Assembly (NCBI RefSeq): GCF_004339665.1 | Contig: NZ_SMMU01000007.1 | Coordinates: forward strand, 1-64,000 | Length of the DNA stretch: 64,000 nucleotides | Direction: 5' to 3' | Origin: Azotobacter chroococcum | GTDB taxonomy: Bacteria; Pseudomonadota; Gammaproteobacteria; Pseudomonadales; Pseudomonadaceae | Part shown: positions 45,289 through 53,796 of the stretch, one piece after another | Position numbering within the stretch: position 1 is the first letter of the stretch | How the letters are laid out: every line of letters starts with the position of its first letter | The notes under the pieces: model-generated | The model's database searches: none | What the model was told of the DNA's origin: nothing | What the model saw: only the letters and a program-made list of their open reading frames with translations | Program-made: the position numbers and the translations under genes

Positions 45289-45753
45289 ATGAGCGGATTC
45301 ATCGCCAACGGCGGCAGCGCCGAGCCATTCACCCTGGTCAACGACGGCTGGTTCCCGGACATCGACGCCGACCACCTGCGCGCCGCCCTGCGTCTGGATA
45401 GCAGCATCACCAATGCCCGCCTCGAGGTCGCCGCGGTCAACGCGATGATCACCGTCAACCGCGAACTCGCCCAGTACAAGGCCCGCGAGCAGGCCAACGG
45501 TTACGCGGCCTTGGTCGACGTGCCGGCCGTTTCGATCAAGGGCGAAAGCGAACTCGTCCACCTTTACCGCCGCGCCGTCTACTGCAGCGCCGGCGCCGAG
45601 CTGGCCGAGCGTTACCGCAGCTACGACAGCACAGCCGACGGCAACCAGCGCGCCGACGACCTCACCCCCAGCGTCGACGAATACCGCCGCGATGCCCGCT
45701 GGGCGATCCGCGACCTGCTCGGTGCCGTGCGCACCACCGTGGAGCTGATCTGA
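45289..45753 (+). CDS. L: Head completion protein (P2 gpL family)
   Basis: A 154-residue head-tail connector protein. GWFPDIDADHLRAALRLDSS and the C-terminal DEYRRDARWAIRDLLG mark the family. ATG 45289 (GGAG upstream); its stop overlaps the X start (TGATG). Confidence 0.93.
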   Translation: MSGFIANGGSAEPFTLVNDGWFPDIDADHLRAALRLDSSITNARLEVAAVNAMITVNRELAQYKAREQANGYAALVDVPAVSIKGESELVHLYRRAVYCSAGAELAERYRSYDSTADGNQRADDLTPSVDEYRRDARWAIRDLLGAVRTTVELI

Positions 45754-45962
45754 TGGCCGAGGTCATCGCCCACCAGGGCGACACCCTCGACGCTCTCTGC
45801 TGGCGGCACTACGGCCGCACCGCCGGCGTGGTCGAGGCCGTGCTCGAGGCCAACCCGGGCCTGGCCGACCTCGGCCCCATCCTGCCCCACGGCCAGCGCG
45901 TGATCCTGCCCGAGCAGGCGCCGCCGCCGCAGCGGCAAGACCTCATCAACCTCTGGGACTGA
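45753..45962 (+). CDS. X: Tail protein X (P2 gpX family)
   Basis: A 69-residue LysM-like tail protein (QGDTLDALCWRHYGRTAGVV; LPHGQRVILPE), acting at the tail end. Coupled to L by a 1-nt overlap. Confidence 0.93.
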   Translation: MAEVIAHQGDTLDALCWRHYGRTAGVVEAVLEANPGLADLGPILPHGQRVILPEQAPPPQRQDLINLWD

Positions 45963-45970
45963 CAGCCCCT

Positions 45971-46303
45971 ATGAACAGGATGCACCGCATGCCCGACAAA
46001 CCGGAAACCTGGGCCTGGCTCGCCGCCTGGGTCCAAAGCAACTGGCCGGCCCTCTACGCGGGCGTGCTCGCCTTCGTCGTCGCCGCCTTGCGTATCGCCT
46101 ACACCGGCGGGCGCCTGCGGCAGCTGCTGCTCGAGGCCCCGCTGTGCGGCTTCATCGGCCTGGGCGTCAGCTACAGCACCGAGCTGCTCGGCGTCTCGCC
46201 CGGCGTCGCCCCCTTCTTCGGATCGATGGTCGGCCTGATCGGCGTCGAAACCGTCCGTGCGGCGGCCCGCCGCTTCTTGGAAAAGAAGGTGGACCCCGCA
46301 TGA
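45971..46303 (+). CDS. Phage holin
   Basis: A 110-residue membrane protein with about three hydrophobic segments (LYAGVLAFVVAALRIAYTGG; FIGLGVSYSTELLG; PFFGSMVGLIGVETV), matching the lambda-type holin family used in phiCTX-like phages. It makes holes that release the endolysin. Stop overlaps the next start (ATGA). Confidence 0.85.
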   Translation: MNRMHRMPDKPETWAWLAAWVQSNWPALYAGVLAFVVAALRIAYTGGRLRQLLLEAPLCGFIGLGVSYSTELLGVSPGVAPFFGSMVGLIGVETVRAAARRFLEKKVDPA

Positions 46304-47133
46304 ATGCCCTTCGCCTTGACGACCGCAACCAGGCAGTCCTGGTCCTGCAGAAGCAACTCAACGCCCAGGGCGCCGGCCTCTATCCCGACGGCCACTATGG
46401 CGAGAAGACCGAGCAGGCCGTGCGCGACTTCCAGCGCCGCGCCGGGCTGGTCGCCGACGGCGTCGCCGGTCCCAAGACCATGGTCGCCCTGGCCGGGCAG
46501 GACACCGGCCACCTGCTCAAGCAACGCGACCTCGAGCAGGCCGCCGAGCGCCTCGGCGTGCCGCTGGCCAGCGTGCTGGCCGTCAACGTAGTGGAGAGCC
46601 AAGGGGAAGGTTTTCTCGCCAACGGACGGCCGGTGATCCTTTTCGAGCGGCACGTCATGCGCGAGCGCCTGTTCGAGCACCGCCATGTCCTGCCCGGCCT
46701 CGCCAGTCCAGAGGCGACCGTCGAGGCCCTGGCCGCCCGCTATCCCGCCCTGATCAACGCCCGCCCCGGCGGCTATGCCGGCGGCGTCGCCGAACACCCG
46801 CGCCTGGCCCAGGCCCGGCAGATCCACGACAGCGCCGCCCTGGAATCCGCCTCCTGGGGCCTGTTCCAGATCATGGGCTACTACTGGCAGCGCCTCGGCT
46901 ACGCCAGCGTCCAGGCCTTCGCCCATTGCATGGCCGAGAGCGAGGCGCAGCAGCTGGAGGCCTTCGTGCGCTTCGTCGAGGCCGATCCGGCGCTGCACAA
47001 GGCCCTCAAGGCACGCAAGTGGGCCGAGTTTGCCAAGCGCTACAACGGCCCGGCCTACGCCCGGAACCTCTACGACGTGAAGCTCGCCCGGGCCTACGAG
47101 CAGTTCGCCGGGCACGCCGAGGAGGCCGCATGA
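46300..47133 (+). CDS. Endolysin: peptidoglycan-binding and N-acetylmuramidase domains
   Basis: A 277-residue lysin. N-terminal PG-binding domain (DDRNQAVLVLQKQLNAQG, then DGVAGPKTMVAL); C-terminal DUF3380-type muramidase (VNVVESQGEGFLANGRPVI; ESASWGLFQIMGYYWQRLGY). It degrades the cell wall at lysis. It has no signal peptide, so it depends on the holin. Coupled to both neighbours by ATGA overlaps. Confidence 0.93.
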   Translation: MNALRLDDRNQAVLVLQKQLNAQGAGLYPDGHYGEKTEQAVRDFQRRAGLVADGVAGPKTMVALAGQDTGHLLKQRDLEQAAERLGVPLASVLAVNVVESQGEGFLANGRPVILFERHVMRERLFEHRHVLPGLASPEATVEALAARYPALINARPGGYAGGVAEHPRLAQARQIHDSAALESASWGLFQIMGYYWQRLGYASVQAFAHCMAESEAQQLEAFVRFVEADPALHKALKARKWAEFAKRYNGPAYARNLYDVKLARAYEQFAGHAEEAA

Positions 47134-47534
47134 TCGCCCGCCTCCTGCAGTGGGCCGGGCCGGTCTGCTTATTGGTCGCCGCCCTCGTCGTCTACATGGT
47201 CGCCCATACCGCGGCCACGTTGGCCACCGAGCAACGCGACCAGTTCGCCCGCCAGGCCGACACCCTGGCCACCGAGTTGGCTGCCGAGCGCAGCGCCCAG
47301 GCCAAGCTGCGCACCACCCAGGACAGCCTGCGCGCCGAGTTGGCCCGCCGTCACTCCCAGATCGAGGACCTCAAGCATGAAAACCAGGAACTGCGCGACT
47401 GGGCTGCTCAGCCTTTGCCTGCTGCTGCCCGCCGGCTGCGCGAGCGACCGGCCCTCACCGGTGCCGACGCTTACCAGGATTGGCTGTCCGGCCGTGGTGC
47501 CGTGCCGCTTGCCGGCGACGGCGCCGAGCGATAA
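47130..47534 (+). CDS. Rz-like inner-membrane spanin (LysB)
   Basis: A 134-residue protein with one N-terminal membrane segment (GPVCLLVAALVVYMVAHTA) and a periplasmic coiled coil (LRAELARRHSQIEDLKHENQ). It pairs with the embedded Rz1 to fuse inner and outer membranes at lysis. Confidence 0.88.
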   Translation: MIARLLQWAGPVCLLVAALVVYMVAHTAATLATEQRDQFARQADTLATELAAERSAQAKLRTTQDSLRAELARRHSQIEDLKHENQELRDWAAQPLPAAARRLRERPALTGADAYQDWLSGRGAVPLAGDGAER

Positions 47535-47634
47535 CGGCGAGCTGCTCGACGACACCGAGCGCCTCGAGGCCGCCTGGGCCGACTGCGCCGCCCAGGTCGA
47601 CATGCTCTACCGCCACCAACAGACCAACCAATGA
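47377..47634 (+). CDS. Rz1-like outer-membrane spanin lipoprotein (LysC)
   Basis: An 85-residue lipoprotein (signal and lipobox LLLPAGC) starting inside the Rz gene in another frame, the normal Rz/Rz1 arrangement. Two further cysteines follow. A truncated copy of the DNA over its 3' part recurs at 47827. Confidence 0.88.
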   Translation: MKTRNCATGLLSLCLLLPAGCASDRPSPVPTLTRIGCPAVVPCRLPATAPSDNGELLDDTERLEAAWADCAAQVDMLYRHQQTNQ

Positions 47635-47644
47635 GATGCCCGCC

Positions 47645-47830
47645 ATGGACGAGATTGCCGAAAACATCGACCGCCTCGAGGACCTGATCGACGCCCTGCA
47701 TACACCGTCGATGCCGGTGCGCCTGCATATCCACAGCCTGCAGGAGGACCTGCCGAAGGTGGTCGACGGCCTGCGCGCCGGCTACCTGGCCGCCGGCGGC
47801 GACCCCTACTGGGACCCGGAGCGCCCATGA
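47645..47830 (+). CDS. Small phage protein after the lysis cassette
   Basis: A 61-residue acidic protein (MDEIAENIDRLEDLIDALHT) of unknown function. An ATG at 47636 would add three residues. Its stop overlaps the start of the remnant gene at 47827 (ATGA). Confidence 0.55.
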   Translation: MDEIAENIDRLEDLIDALHTPSMPVRLHIHSLQEDLPKVVDGLRAGYLAAGGDPYWDPERP

Positions 47831-47955
47831 ACAAGCCTGGCATCGACGCTTACCGGGACTGGCTGTCCGGCCGTGGTGCCGTGTCGCCCAGCTCGACAGG
47901 CTCTACCGCCGCCAACAGAACACCCCCCGAACCCCAACGCTGGAGAAAGCGATGA
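47827..47955 (+). pseudogene. Truncated duplicate of Rz/Rz1 3' DNA
   Basis: The stretch CGACGCTTACC..GACTGGCTGTCCGGCCGTGG (from about 47848) repeats DNA at about 47465 with few changes. It then jumps to a copy of the last 40 bases of Rz1 (CGCCCAGCTCGACAGGCTCT, compare 47590). The middle of the gene is missing. It is an open frame of 42 codons (IDAYRDWLSGRGAV), but looks like debris left where the alginate-lyase block joined. Confidence 0.7.
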
Positions 47956-49214
47956 TCCTTCTTTCCCGCTGGAACCTGACCGAGCCTACTGCTCAGATTA
48001 TCCAGACCGACGATTTGCAGGCTCACCAGTCGAAGTACTTCATCCGCAACGCCGACGCCTCGATCACCTTCTGCGCGCCGTCCTCGGGCGAGGGCATCGA
48101 CTCGACCGCCAACAGCGCTTACCCGCGCTCCGAACTGCGCGAGACGTTGGAAAATGGCGATGACCGCGAAGCCAACTGGAGCCTGGGCAGCGCACCGCTT
48201 CACTGCCTGCGCGGCAGGTTGCGCGTCGATTCTCTGGCCGCGAGCGGCAAGGCGATCGTTGGCCAGTTTCATGGCGAGGGCCATCAGCCGCCGCTCAAGA
48301 TCCAGGTGACCTTGATCGAGGGCACCGACCGCTTCAAGGTCTACATGCAGCATCGTCCGATGCTCGGCGGCACCGAATACAAGCCGAGTTTTGCGGCCGA
48401 GGTCGCGCTTGGCGAAGAGTTCGGCTACGACGCCCGCGTGACCCGCGACGGCGCGCTGTCCGTGACGCTGGACACGGCCGCCGGGGCCGAGACCCTGACC
48501 GCGCGGTACGACGTCGCGTCTTACGCCAGCGATCAGTGGTACATGAAGGCCGGCATGTACTCCCAGGAAGCCGTCGGCGGTGTCGGTACCGGCCAGGCGA
48601 CGTTCGTCGGCCTGCTGCTCCCGTTCCATGGCACGGCAGAGGAACTGGCCGCGCTGCTCGCGCAAGAGTCCAGCGAGCAGCCTGCCGCCGGAGACCTCGA
48701 GCAGTTGGTGGCCGCCCCGAGCCAGGACGACGTCCTCGTCGGTACCGAAGCCGACGACATCCTCGACGGCGGGGCCGGGAGGGACAAGCTGGTCGGCGCA
48801 GGTGGTGCTGATGCGTTCCTCTTTTCCGCCCGCGCGGACAGCCACCGCACCGCTGCCGCGAGCTTCGCCGACCTGGTCCAGGACTTCGATCCGACCCAGG
48901 ACCACATCGACCTTTCCGCCCTGGGCTTCGCCGGCTTCGGCGACGGCCGCAACGGAACCCTGTTGGTGCAGACCAGCGGTGACGCCACCCGCACCTATCT
49001 GAAGAGCTACGAGGCGGACGCCGAAGGCCGTCGCTTCGAGGTCGTCCTGGACGGCGACCATGCCGGCGCCATCCTGGCCGGCGGTGTCGTCTGGCTGACC
49101 CGAGAAGACGCGAACAACGGCCACCGGGCCGACATCAGCCGGCATAACTGCGCCATCGCCTGGCATCAGGCACAGATCGACGCGCACCTGGCCGCTATGC
49201 AGCCCCTTGCCTGA
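47952..49214 (+). CDS. PL7-type alginate lyase with RTX-like calcium-binding repeats
   Basis: A 420-residue enzyme. The lyase domain has the three PL7 signatures: RSELRE (59-64), QFH (105-107) and YMKAGMYSQ (197-205), giving the catalytic Gln, His and Tyr with arginine. From about residue 262 come RTX-like repeats (DDILDGGAGRDKLVGAGGAD) and the folding motif FDPTQDHIDLSALGF, as in alginate-active enzymes of Azotobacter. There is no signal peptide. In a phage late operon it can be released by lysis or ride on the tail to open the alginate coat. QFH in place of the usual QIH/QVH is mild. GGAGAAA precedes the ATG. Confidence 0.87.
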   Translation: MILLSRWNLTEPTAQIIQTDDLQAHQSKYFIRNADASITFCAPSSGEGIDSTANSAYPRSELRETLENGDDREANWSLGSAPLHCLRGRLRVDSLAASGKAIVGQFHGEGHQPPLKIQVTLIEGTDRFKVYMQHRPMLGGTEYKPSFAAEVALGEEFGYDARVTRDGALSVTLDTAAGAETLTARYDVASYASDQWYMKAGMYSQEAVGGVGTGQATFVGLLLPFHGTAEELAALLAQESSEQPAAGDLEQLVAAPSQDDVLVGTEADDILDGGAGRDKLVGAGGADAFLFSARADSHRTAAASFADLVQDFDPTQDHIDLSALGFAGFGDGRNGTLLVQTSGDATRTYLKSYEADAEGRRFEVVLDGDHAGAILAGGVVWLTREDANNGHRADISRHNCAIAWHQAQIDAHLAAMQPLA

Positions 49215-49294
49215 TCCATCCAAAAACCGTGCTGCCGCCGCCGGAGGCGGCAGCTACGGGAACCTGGCGCACCCATTACCATTCGAGGCCGAGC

Positions 49295-49588
49295 ATGATC
49301 AGTCATATGTCCGTTTCCGTGGCGGAAGCCGGGGTGTCCGATCCGACCTATATCTTGGGTTTCCGAGAGACGACGATCTCCGTCATCCCCGCATCCGCCG
49401 ACGCTTTAGCGAAGTGCCAGTACAGCACTTCAAGCCGAAAGGCCATCCAGGACGGCTCCGCCACCTGGATCGACTGGCCGAAGGGCAACATCTCCCTGCC
49501 CGCGACCGACGTCATCCTGTTCCGCGCCACGGCGGTGCGGCTACAGGCCACCGGGGCCGCAGTGATGGAGATCATCGGCAGTGAATAA
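49295..49588 (+). CDS. Small phage protein between lyase and esterase genes
   Basis: A 97-residue beta-rich protein (SVSVAEAGVSDPTYILGF; AVRLQATGAAVMEIIGSE at the end). Unknown; possibly a tail-decorating or linker protein. Overlaps the next start by 8 nt. Confidence 0.6.
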   Translation: MISHMSVSVAEAGVSDPTYILGFRETTISVIPASADALAKCQYSTSSRKAIQDGSATWIDWPKGNISLPATDVILFRATAVRLQATGAAVMEIIGSE

Positions 49589-50897
49589 CTTCGACTTCGC
49601 CACGCGCCCCCTTTTTGCATCCCAGCGTGCCGCCACCCTGCAGGCGCTTGCCCGCGCCGGCAGACCGCCGCTCGACCGCTTCATCAACATCGTCGGCGAT
49701 AGCCGGCAGGCGAACGCGATCGGGGGAACTCCGCCCACCGAGACCCACGAGAACTACGGAATTGCAGCCTGGCTACCGTTCTACACCGGTGGCCGGGTCC
49801 GCATCGGTGCGGCGCGCAAGAGCGCCACGCCCGGCTATACCTCCAAGCAAGTGCTGGACAACATGGACACGTACATCGCTGCCGGTGGTGACGTGTTTTT
49901 CAACCTGTACTGCACCAACGACAGGAACCCCACTAATGCATTCCCGTTGGGGACCAGCAAGAAGAACCTCGAGGCGGGGCTTCGCAAGCAGATCGATGCC
50001 GGCAAGATCCCGATCATGCTGGCCGAGCTGCCGCGCGGCGGGGAGTACGCGCTGTCCGGCGAGCAGCTCTCCTATCACCTCGCCATGCGCGAGTGGCAAC
50101 TTACCCGTCTGCCGGAAATGGGCGTTCGCGTCGGCGATGCCTGGCCATACCTGGTCGATCCGGACAACGAGCATCTCGCGCTGCCTCGGCCGGAACTCTA
50201 CGTCGACCAGCTGCACCTCAACGGCATCGGGGCGCCGTTGGCCGTTCGCGCAGTCGCTCACCATTTCATCGATCTGTTCGGCGTGCCGCTGGAGCTGCCA
50301 ACCTACGACTCGCCGTTCGACGCTACCTACAACCCGCGCGGCTGGCTGACCAGCAACCCCCTGCTGCTCGGCACGTCGGGCACCAAGAACGGCACGGCCA
50401 ACGCCACTGGCCCGCTCGCCACCGGCTTCAGCCTGGCTGGGACGAACTGGACTGGCGCAACCGTCACGCTGTTCCAAGAACCGTCTCCGCTTGGCGGGAA
50501 CTATCAGGGTTTCGAACTTGGCGGAACTCCGACCGCCGCCGGCAGCACGCTGATCATGGAGCAGGTGATTCCGCTCGCGAACGTCACTGCGGGCGACATC
50601 ATACGGGCTGTCGCGCTGACTGCATTCGAGAATCTGCAGGGCGTCGGCGGCGTGTCGATCGACGTCCGCTTTGTCCGCGGTGGCAACGTCTACTACGTGA
50701 AATCCCTGGACCGCTACGCCGAGGGGAGCCCGATGTGGGTGGGGCCGGGGATTGGTCCGCAAGAGACGCCCTTCCTGACCGCCGACCCAACCACCGATAC
50801 CGAAATCAAGATGCGCGCCGTTATCTACGGCTGTCAAAACGTGCCGATCCGAGGAACCGTCAGGATCGGGAATCTCGGCTGCCAGAAGGTTCTGTAA
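49581..50897 (+). CDS. SGNH/GDSL-type hydrolase, possible alginate O-acetylesterase
   Basis: A 438-residue enzyme. SGNH blocks: FINIVGDSRQAN (Ser41), FNLYCTND (Asn113) and VDQLHLNGIG (Asp209, His212). The C-terminal half is beta-rich without a known fold. SGNH enzymes remove acetyl groups from polysaccharides, and bacterial alginate is O-acetylated, so pairing with the PL7 lyase suggests joint depolymerisation. The start is GTG 49581, overlapping the previous stop. The alternative is a capsule esterase with a different sugar. Confidence 0.78.
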   Translation: MNNFDFATRPLFASQRAATLQALARAGRPPLDRFINIVGDSRQANAIGGTPPTETHENYGIAAWLPFYTGGRVRIGAARKSATPGYTSKQVLDNMDTYIAAGGDVFFNLYCTNDRNPTNAFPLGTSKKNLEAGLRKQIDAGKIPIMLAELPRGGEYALSGEQLSYHLAMREWQLTRLPEMGVRVGDAWPYLVDPDNEHLALPRPELYVDQLHLNGIGAPLAVRAVAHHFIDLFGVPLELPTYDSPFDATYNPRGWLTSNPLLLGTSGTKNGTANATGPLATGFSLAGTNWTGATVTLFQEPSPLGGNYQGFELGGTPTAAGSTLIMEQVIPLANVTAGDIIRAVALTAFENLQGVGGVSIDVRFVRGGNVYYVKSLDRYAEGSPMWVGPGIGPQETPFLTADPTTDTEIKMRAVIYGCQNVPIRGTVRIGNLGCQKVL

Positions 50898-50944
50898 AGC
50901 CCAACCCATGCCCATGCGGCCGTCTCGCCGCAGTCAGGAGCCCC

Positions 50945-51475
50945 ATGAACAAACCCGAATCCCTGCGCGCCCACCTGCTCGCCGCGGTGCCCGAGCTGCG
51001 CCACAACCCCGACCGCCTGCTGATCGTCATCGACCAGGGCCGACTGCGTGCTACGGCCGCGCCCGGCCTGTCCTTTGAGTACAGCTACACCCTGAATCTG
51101 ATCTTCACCGACTACGCCGGCCACCCGGACGCCATTGCCATCCCGCTGCTGGCCTGGCTGCTGGTCAACCAGTCGGAGCTGCTGGTCAACCCGAAGCGGG
51201 GCGAGGACGCTATCCAGTTCGAAGTCGACCCGCTGGCCAACGACAAGGTCGACCTGGCGATCACCCTGCCGTTGACTGAGCGGGTCATCGTCAGGAAGCA
51301 GGCCGACGGCACGTTGCAGGTCACCCATGCCGGGGAGCCGCAATACACCGAGCACCTGGAGAGCACCCACCTCGAGGTCTACGCCGACGGCGAGCTGATC
51401 GCCGAGTGGGACACGCCGGCGCCGACCGGCGTCGCCCTGGAAACCCCGCACCCAGGACCGACCCGCTATGTCTGA
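50945..51475 (+). CDS. R: Tail completion protein (P2 gpR family)
   Basis: A 176-residue tail protein (SLRAHLLAAVPELRHNPDRL; SYTLNLIFTDYAGHPDAIAI). ATG 50945 has AGGAG upstream. The P2 order resumes here after the inserted lyase block. Overlaps S. Confidence 0.92.
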   Translation: MNKPESLRAHLLAAVPELRHNPDRLLIVIDQGRLRATAAPGLSFEYSYTLNLIFTDYAGHPDAIAIPLLAWLLVNQSELLVNPKRGEDAIQFEVDPLANDKVDLAITLPLTERVIVRKQADGTLQVTHAGEPQYTEHLESTHLEVYADGELIAEWDTPAPTGVALETPHPGPTRYV

Positions 51476-51923
51476 CAACCTGCGCGCTATCGAGGACTGG
51501 GCCGGCGTCCTGCTGGCCAGGCTTGGCGCCGGCGAGCGCCGCACACTCAACCAGACCATCGCCCGCGACCTGCGCCGCAGCCAGCAGCAGCGCATCGCCA
51601 CGCAGCAGAACCCGGATGGCAGCCTCTACGCCCCGCGCAAGCCCAGGAAGAACCTGCGCGGCAAGGTCGGCGGCGTGCGCCGGAAGATGTTCGCCAAGCT
51701 GGGCAAGGCCAAGCACCTCAAGCTGCAGAGCACGGCAGGCAGCATCGCCATCGGCTTCGTCGGCCGCACCGCGCGCCTGGCCCGCGTCCACCAGTACGGC
51801 CTGCGCGATCGCGTCGAGCGCGGCGGCCCAGACGTCCAGTACGACCGCCGGCAGTTGCTCGGCCTGACCGACGCCGACCTGGAGCTGATCCGCGACCGCC
51901 TCCTCGAGCACCTTGCCAGCTGA
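51468..51923 (+). CDS. S: Tail completion/virion morphogenesis protein (P2 gpS family)
   Basis: A 151-residue tail protein with the family core RRTLNQTIARDLRRSQQQRI and RVHQYGLRDRV. Joins the tail tube to the head side. Confidence 0.92.
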   Translation: MSDNLRAIEDWAGVLLARLGAGERRTLNQTIARDLRRSQQQRIATQQNPDGSLYAPRKPRKNLRGKVGGVRRKMFAKLGKAKHLKLQSTAGSIAIGFVGRTARLARVHQYGLRDRVERGGPDVQYDRRQLLGLTDADLELIRDRLLEHLAS

Positions 51924-51931
51924 CGTCGGCC

Positions 51932-51950
51932 TGTAGCGCGCCGCGCTACA
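51932..51950. promoter_or_regulatory. 19-bp palindrome in front of V
   Basis: Second identical copy of TGTAGCGCGCCGCGCTACA, 49 bp before the V start (58 bp if ATG 51999 is used), at the P2 late promoter PV position. Confidence 0.75.
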
Positions 51951-51989
51951 ACCTCCGCCGCACGACAGCCGCGCCCGCGCGGGGCCAGC

Positions 51990-52532
51990 ATGGCGGCCAT
52001 GAATACCGCCGACCTGACCCGCCGCCTCGAAAACCTGATCCGCTTCGGCACCGTCGCCGAGGTCGACCCTGCAAAGCCGCGCTGCCGCATGAAGACCGGC
52101 GGGCTCGTCACCGCCTGGCTGCCGTGCTTCACCCTGCGCGCCGGCGAAGACCGCACCTGGGACCCGCCCAGTATCGGCGAGCAGGGCATCGTCTTCTCGC
52201 CGTCGGGCGATCCGGCCACCGGCGCCGTGCTCGTCGGCCTGAATAGCGACGCCTTTCCGGCGCCGGACAACGACCCGAGCCGCCACCGCCGCACCTACCG
52301 CGACGGCGCGGTGATCGAGTACGACACCGCCACCCACACCCTGCGCGCCACGCTACCCGGCGGGGGCAAGGTCGACATCGTCGCCCCGGGCGGCGTGACC
52401 ATCCTCGGCGACGTGACCATCACCGGCCTGGTCACCGTGAGCGAGGACGTGGTCGCCGCCGGCATCAGCCTGGTCCAGCACGTCCACGGCGGCGTCCTGT
52501 CGGGCGGCGCCACCACGGGAGGTCCGCAATGA
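51990..52532 (+). CDS. V: Baseplate spike protein (P2 gpV family)
   Basis: A 180-residue baseplate spike (LTRRLENLIRFGTVAEVD; later the repetitive beta part VTILGDVTITGLVTVSEDV). ATG 51990 or 51999. Overlaps W by 4 nt. Confidence 0.93.
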   Translation: MAAMNTADLTRRLENLIRFGTVAEVDPAKPRCRMKTGGLVTAWLPCFTLRAGEDRTWDPPSIGEQGIVFSPSGDPATGAVLVGLNSDAFPAPDNDPSRHRRTYRDGAVIEYDTATHTLRATLPGGGKVDIVAPGGVTILGDVTITGLVTVSEDVVAAGISLVQHVHGGVLSGGATTGGPQ

Positions 52533-52882
52533 CCGGCATGTCTCGCAGCACCGGCCAGGCCATCGGCGACCTCGAGCACCTGCGCCAATCCATCGCCGAC
52601 ATCCTCACCACACCGCTCGGCTCGCGCGTCATGCGCCGCGACTACGGCAGCCTGATCCCCGAACTGATCGACCAGCCGCTCAACGGCGTGACCGTCACGC
52701 GCCTGTATGCCGCCACAGCCACGGCGCTGATCCGCTGGGAGCCGCGCGTGCGCCTGTCCCGCGTGCAGCTCAGCCTGGGCAGCGAGCCGGGCAGCGCAGG
52801 CCTTGACCTCGAGGGCACCCGCGTCGACGGCAATGCGCCGCTGAGCCTGCGCGTGCCGCTCACAATGGGAGCCAGCACATGA
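52529..52882 (+). CDS. W: Baseplate wedge protein (P2 gpW, gp25-like)
   Basis: A 117-residue wedge protein (HLRQSIADILTTPLGSRVM, RDYGSLIPELIDQPL), overlapping V and J. Confidence 0.94.
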   Translation: MTGMSRSTGQAIGDLEHLRQSIADILTTPLGSRVMRRDYGSLIPELIDQPLNGVTVTRLYAATATALIRWEPRVRLSRVQLSLGSEPGSAGLDLEGTRVDGNAPLSLRVPLTMGAST

Positions 52883-53796
52883 GCCAGTTCGTCGCCATCG
52901 ACCTGTCGCAGATCCCCGCGCCGAAGGTCGTCGAAACCCTGGACTTCGAGCAGATCCTCGCCGAGCGCAAGGCCACCCTGGTCGGCTACTACCCCGCGGA
53001 CGAGCAGGCCGCCGTCGCTGCCCAGCTGGAGCTGGAGTCCGACCCGCGCACCAAGATGTTGGAGGAGAGCACCTACCGGGAGCTGGTCCTGCGCGCCCGC
53101 ATCAACGACGCGGCCAAGGCGGTGATGCTGGCCTATGCGGAAGAAGAGGACCTGGACCAACTGGGCGGCAATTTCAGCGTAAAGCGGCTGGAAATCTCGC
53201 CGGCCGATCCCGAAGCCACCCCGCCGGTCGCCGCGGTCTATGAGAGCGACACGGATTTCCGTTATCGCATCCAGCTATCCATGGAAGGGTTGTCGGTGGC
53301 TGGTCCGGAGGGCGCCTACATCTTCCACGCCCTGAGTGCCAGCGGCCTGGTGCTCGACGCCAGCGCGACCAGCCCGACCCCCGGCGAGGTGGTGGTCACC
53401 GTGCTGTCCCGCGAAGGCGACGGCACCGCCAGCGCCGAGCTACTCGCCAGCGTCGACAGCGCGCTCAGCGCCGAGAGCGTCCGCCCGCTCACCGATTACG
53501 TCCAGGTCCAGGCCGCCACGGTCGTTCCATACCAGGTCGAGGCGACGCTGCGCTTCCTGTCCGGCCCGGACCGCACGGTGGTCATGGCTGCGGCCCAGGC
53601 GGCCATCGAGGCCTACACCGAGGGCCAGCACCGCCTCGGCCTGGATGTGACCCTGTCCGGCCTCTATGCCGCCCTGCACCAGCCGGGCGTGCAGCGCGTC
53701 GACCTGGCCAGCCCGACCGCCAACCTGGTGATCGACCGGCAGAGCGCTTCCTACTGCACCGCCATCACCCTGACCGACGGAGGCCTGGATGAGTGA
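52879..53796 (+). CDS. J: Baseplate assembly protein J (P2 gpJ, gp47-like)
   Basis: A 305-residue baseplate wedge protein with EESTYRELVLRARINDAAKA and VYESDTDFRYRIQLS. Overlaps W and I. Confidence 0.95.
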   Translation: MSQFVAIDLSQIPAPKVVETLDFEQILAERKATLVGYYPADEQAAVAAQLELESDPRTKMLEESTYRELVLRARINDAAKAVMLAYAEEEDLDQLGGNFSVKRLEISPADPEATPPVAAVYESDTDFRYRIQLSMEGLSVAGPEGAYIFHALSASGLVLDASATSPTPGEVVVTVLSREGDGTASAELLASVDSALSAESVRPLTDYVQVQAATVVPYQVEATLRFLSGPDRTVVMAAAQAAIEAYTEGQHRLGLDVTLSGLYAALHQPGVQRVDLASPTANLVIDRQSASYCTAITLTDGGLDE

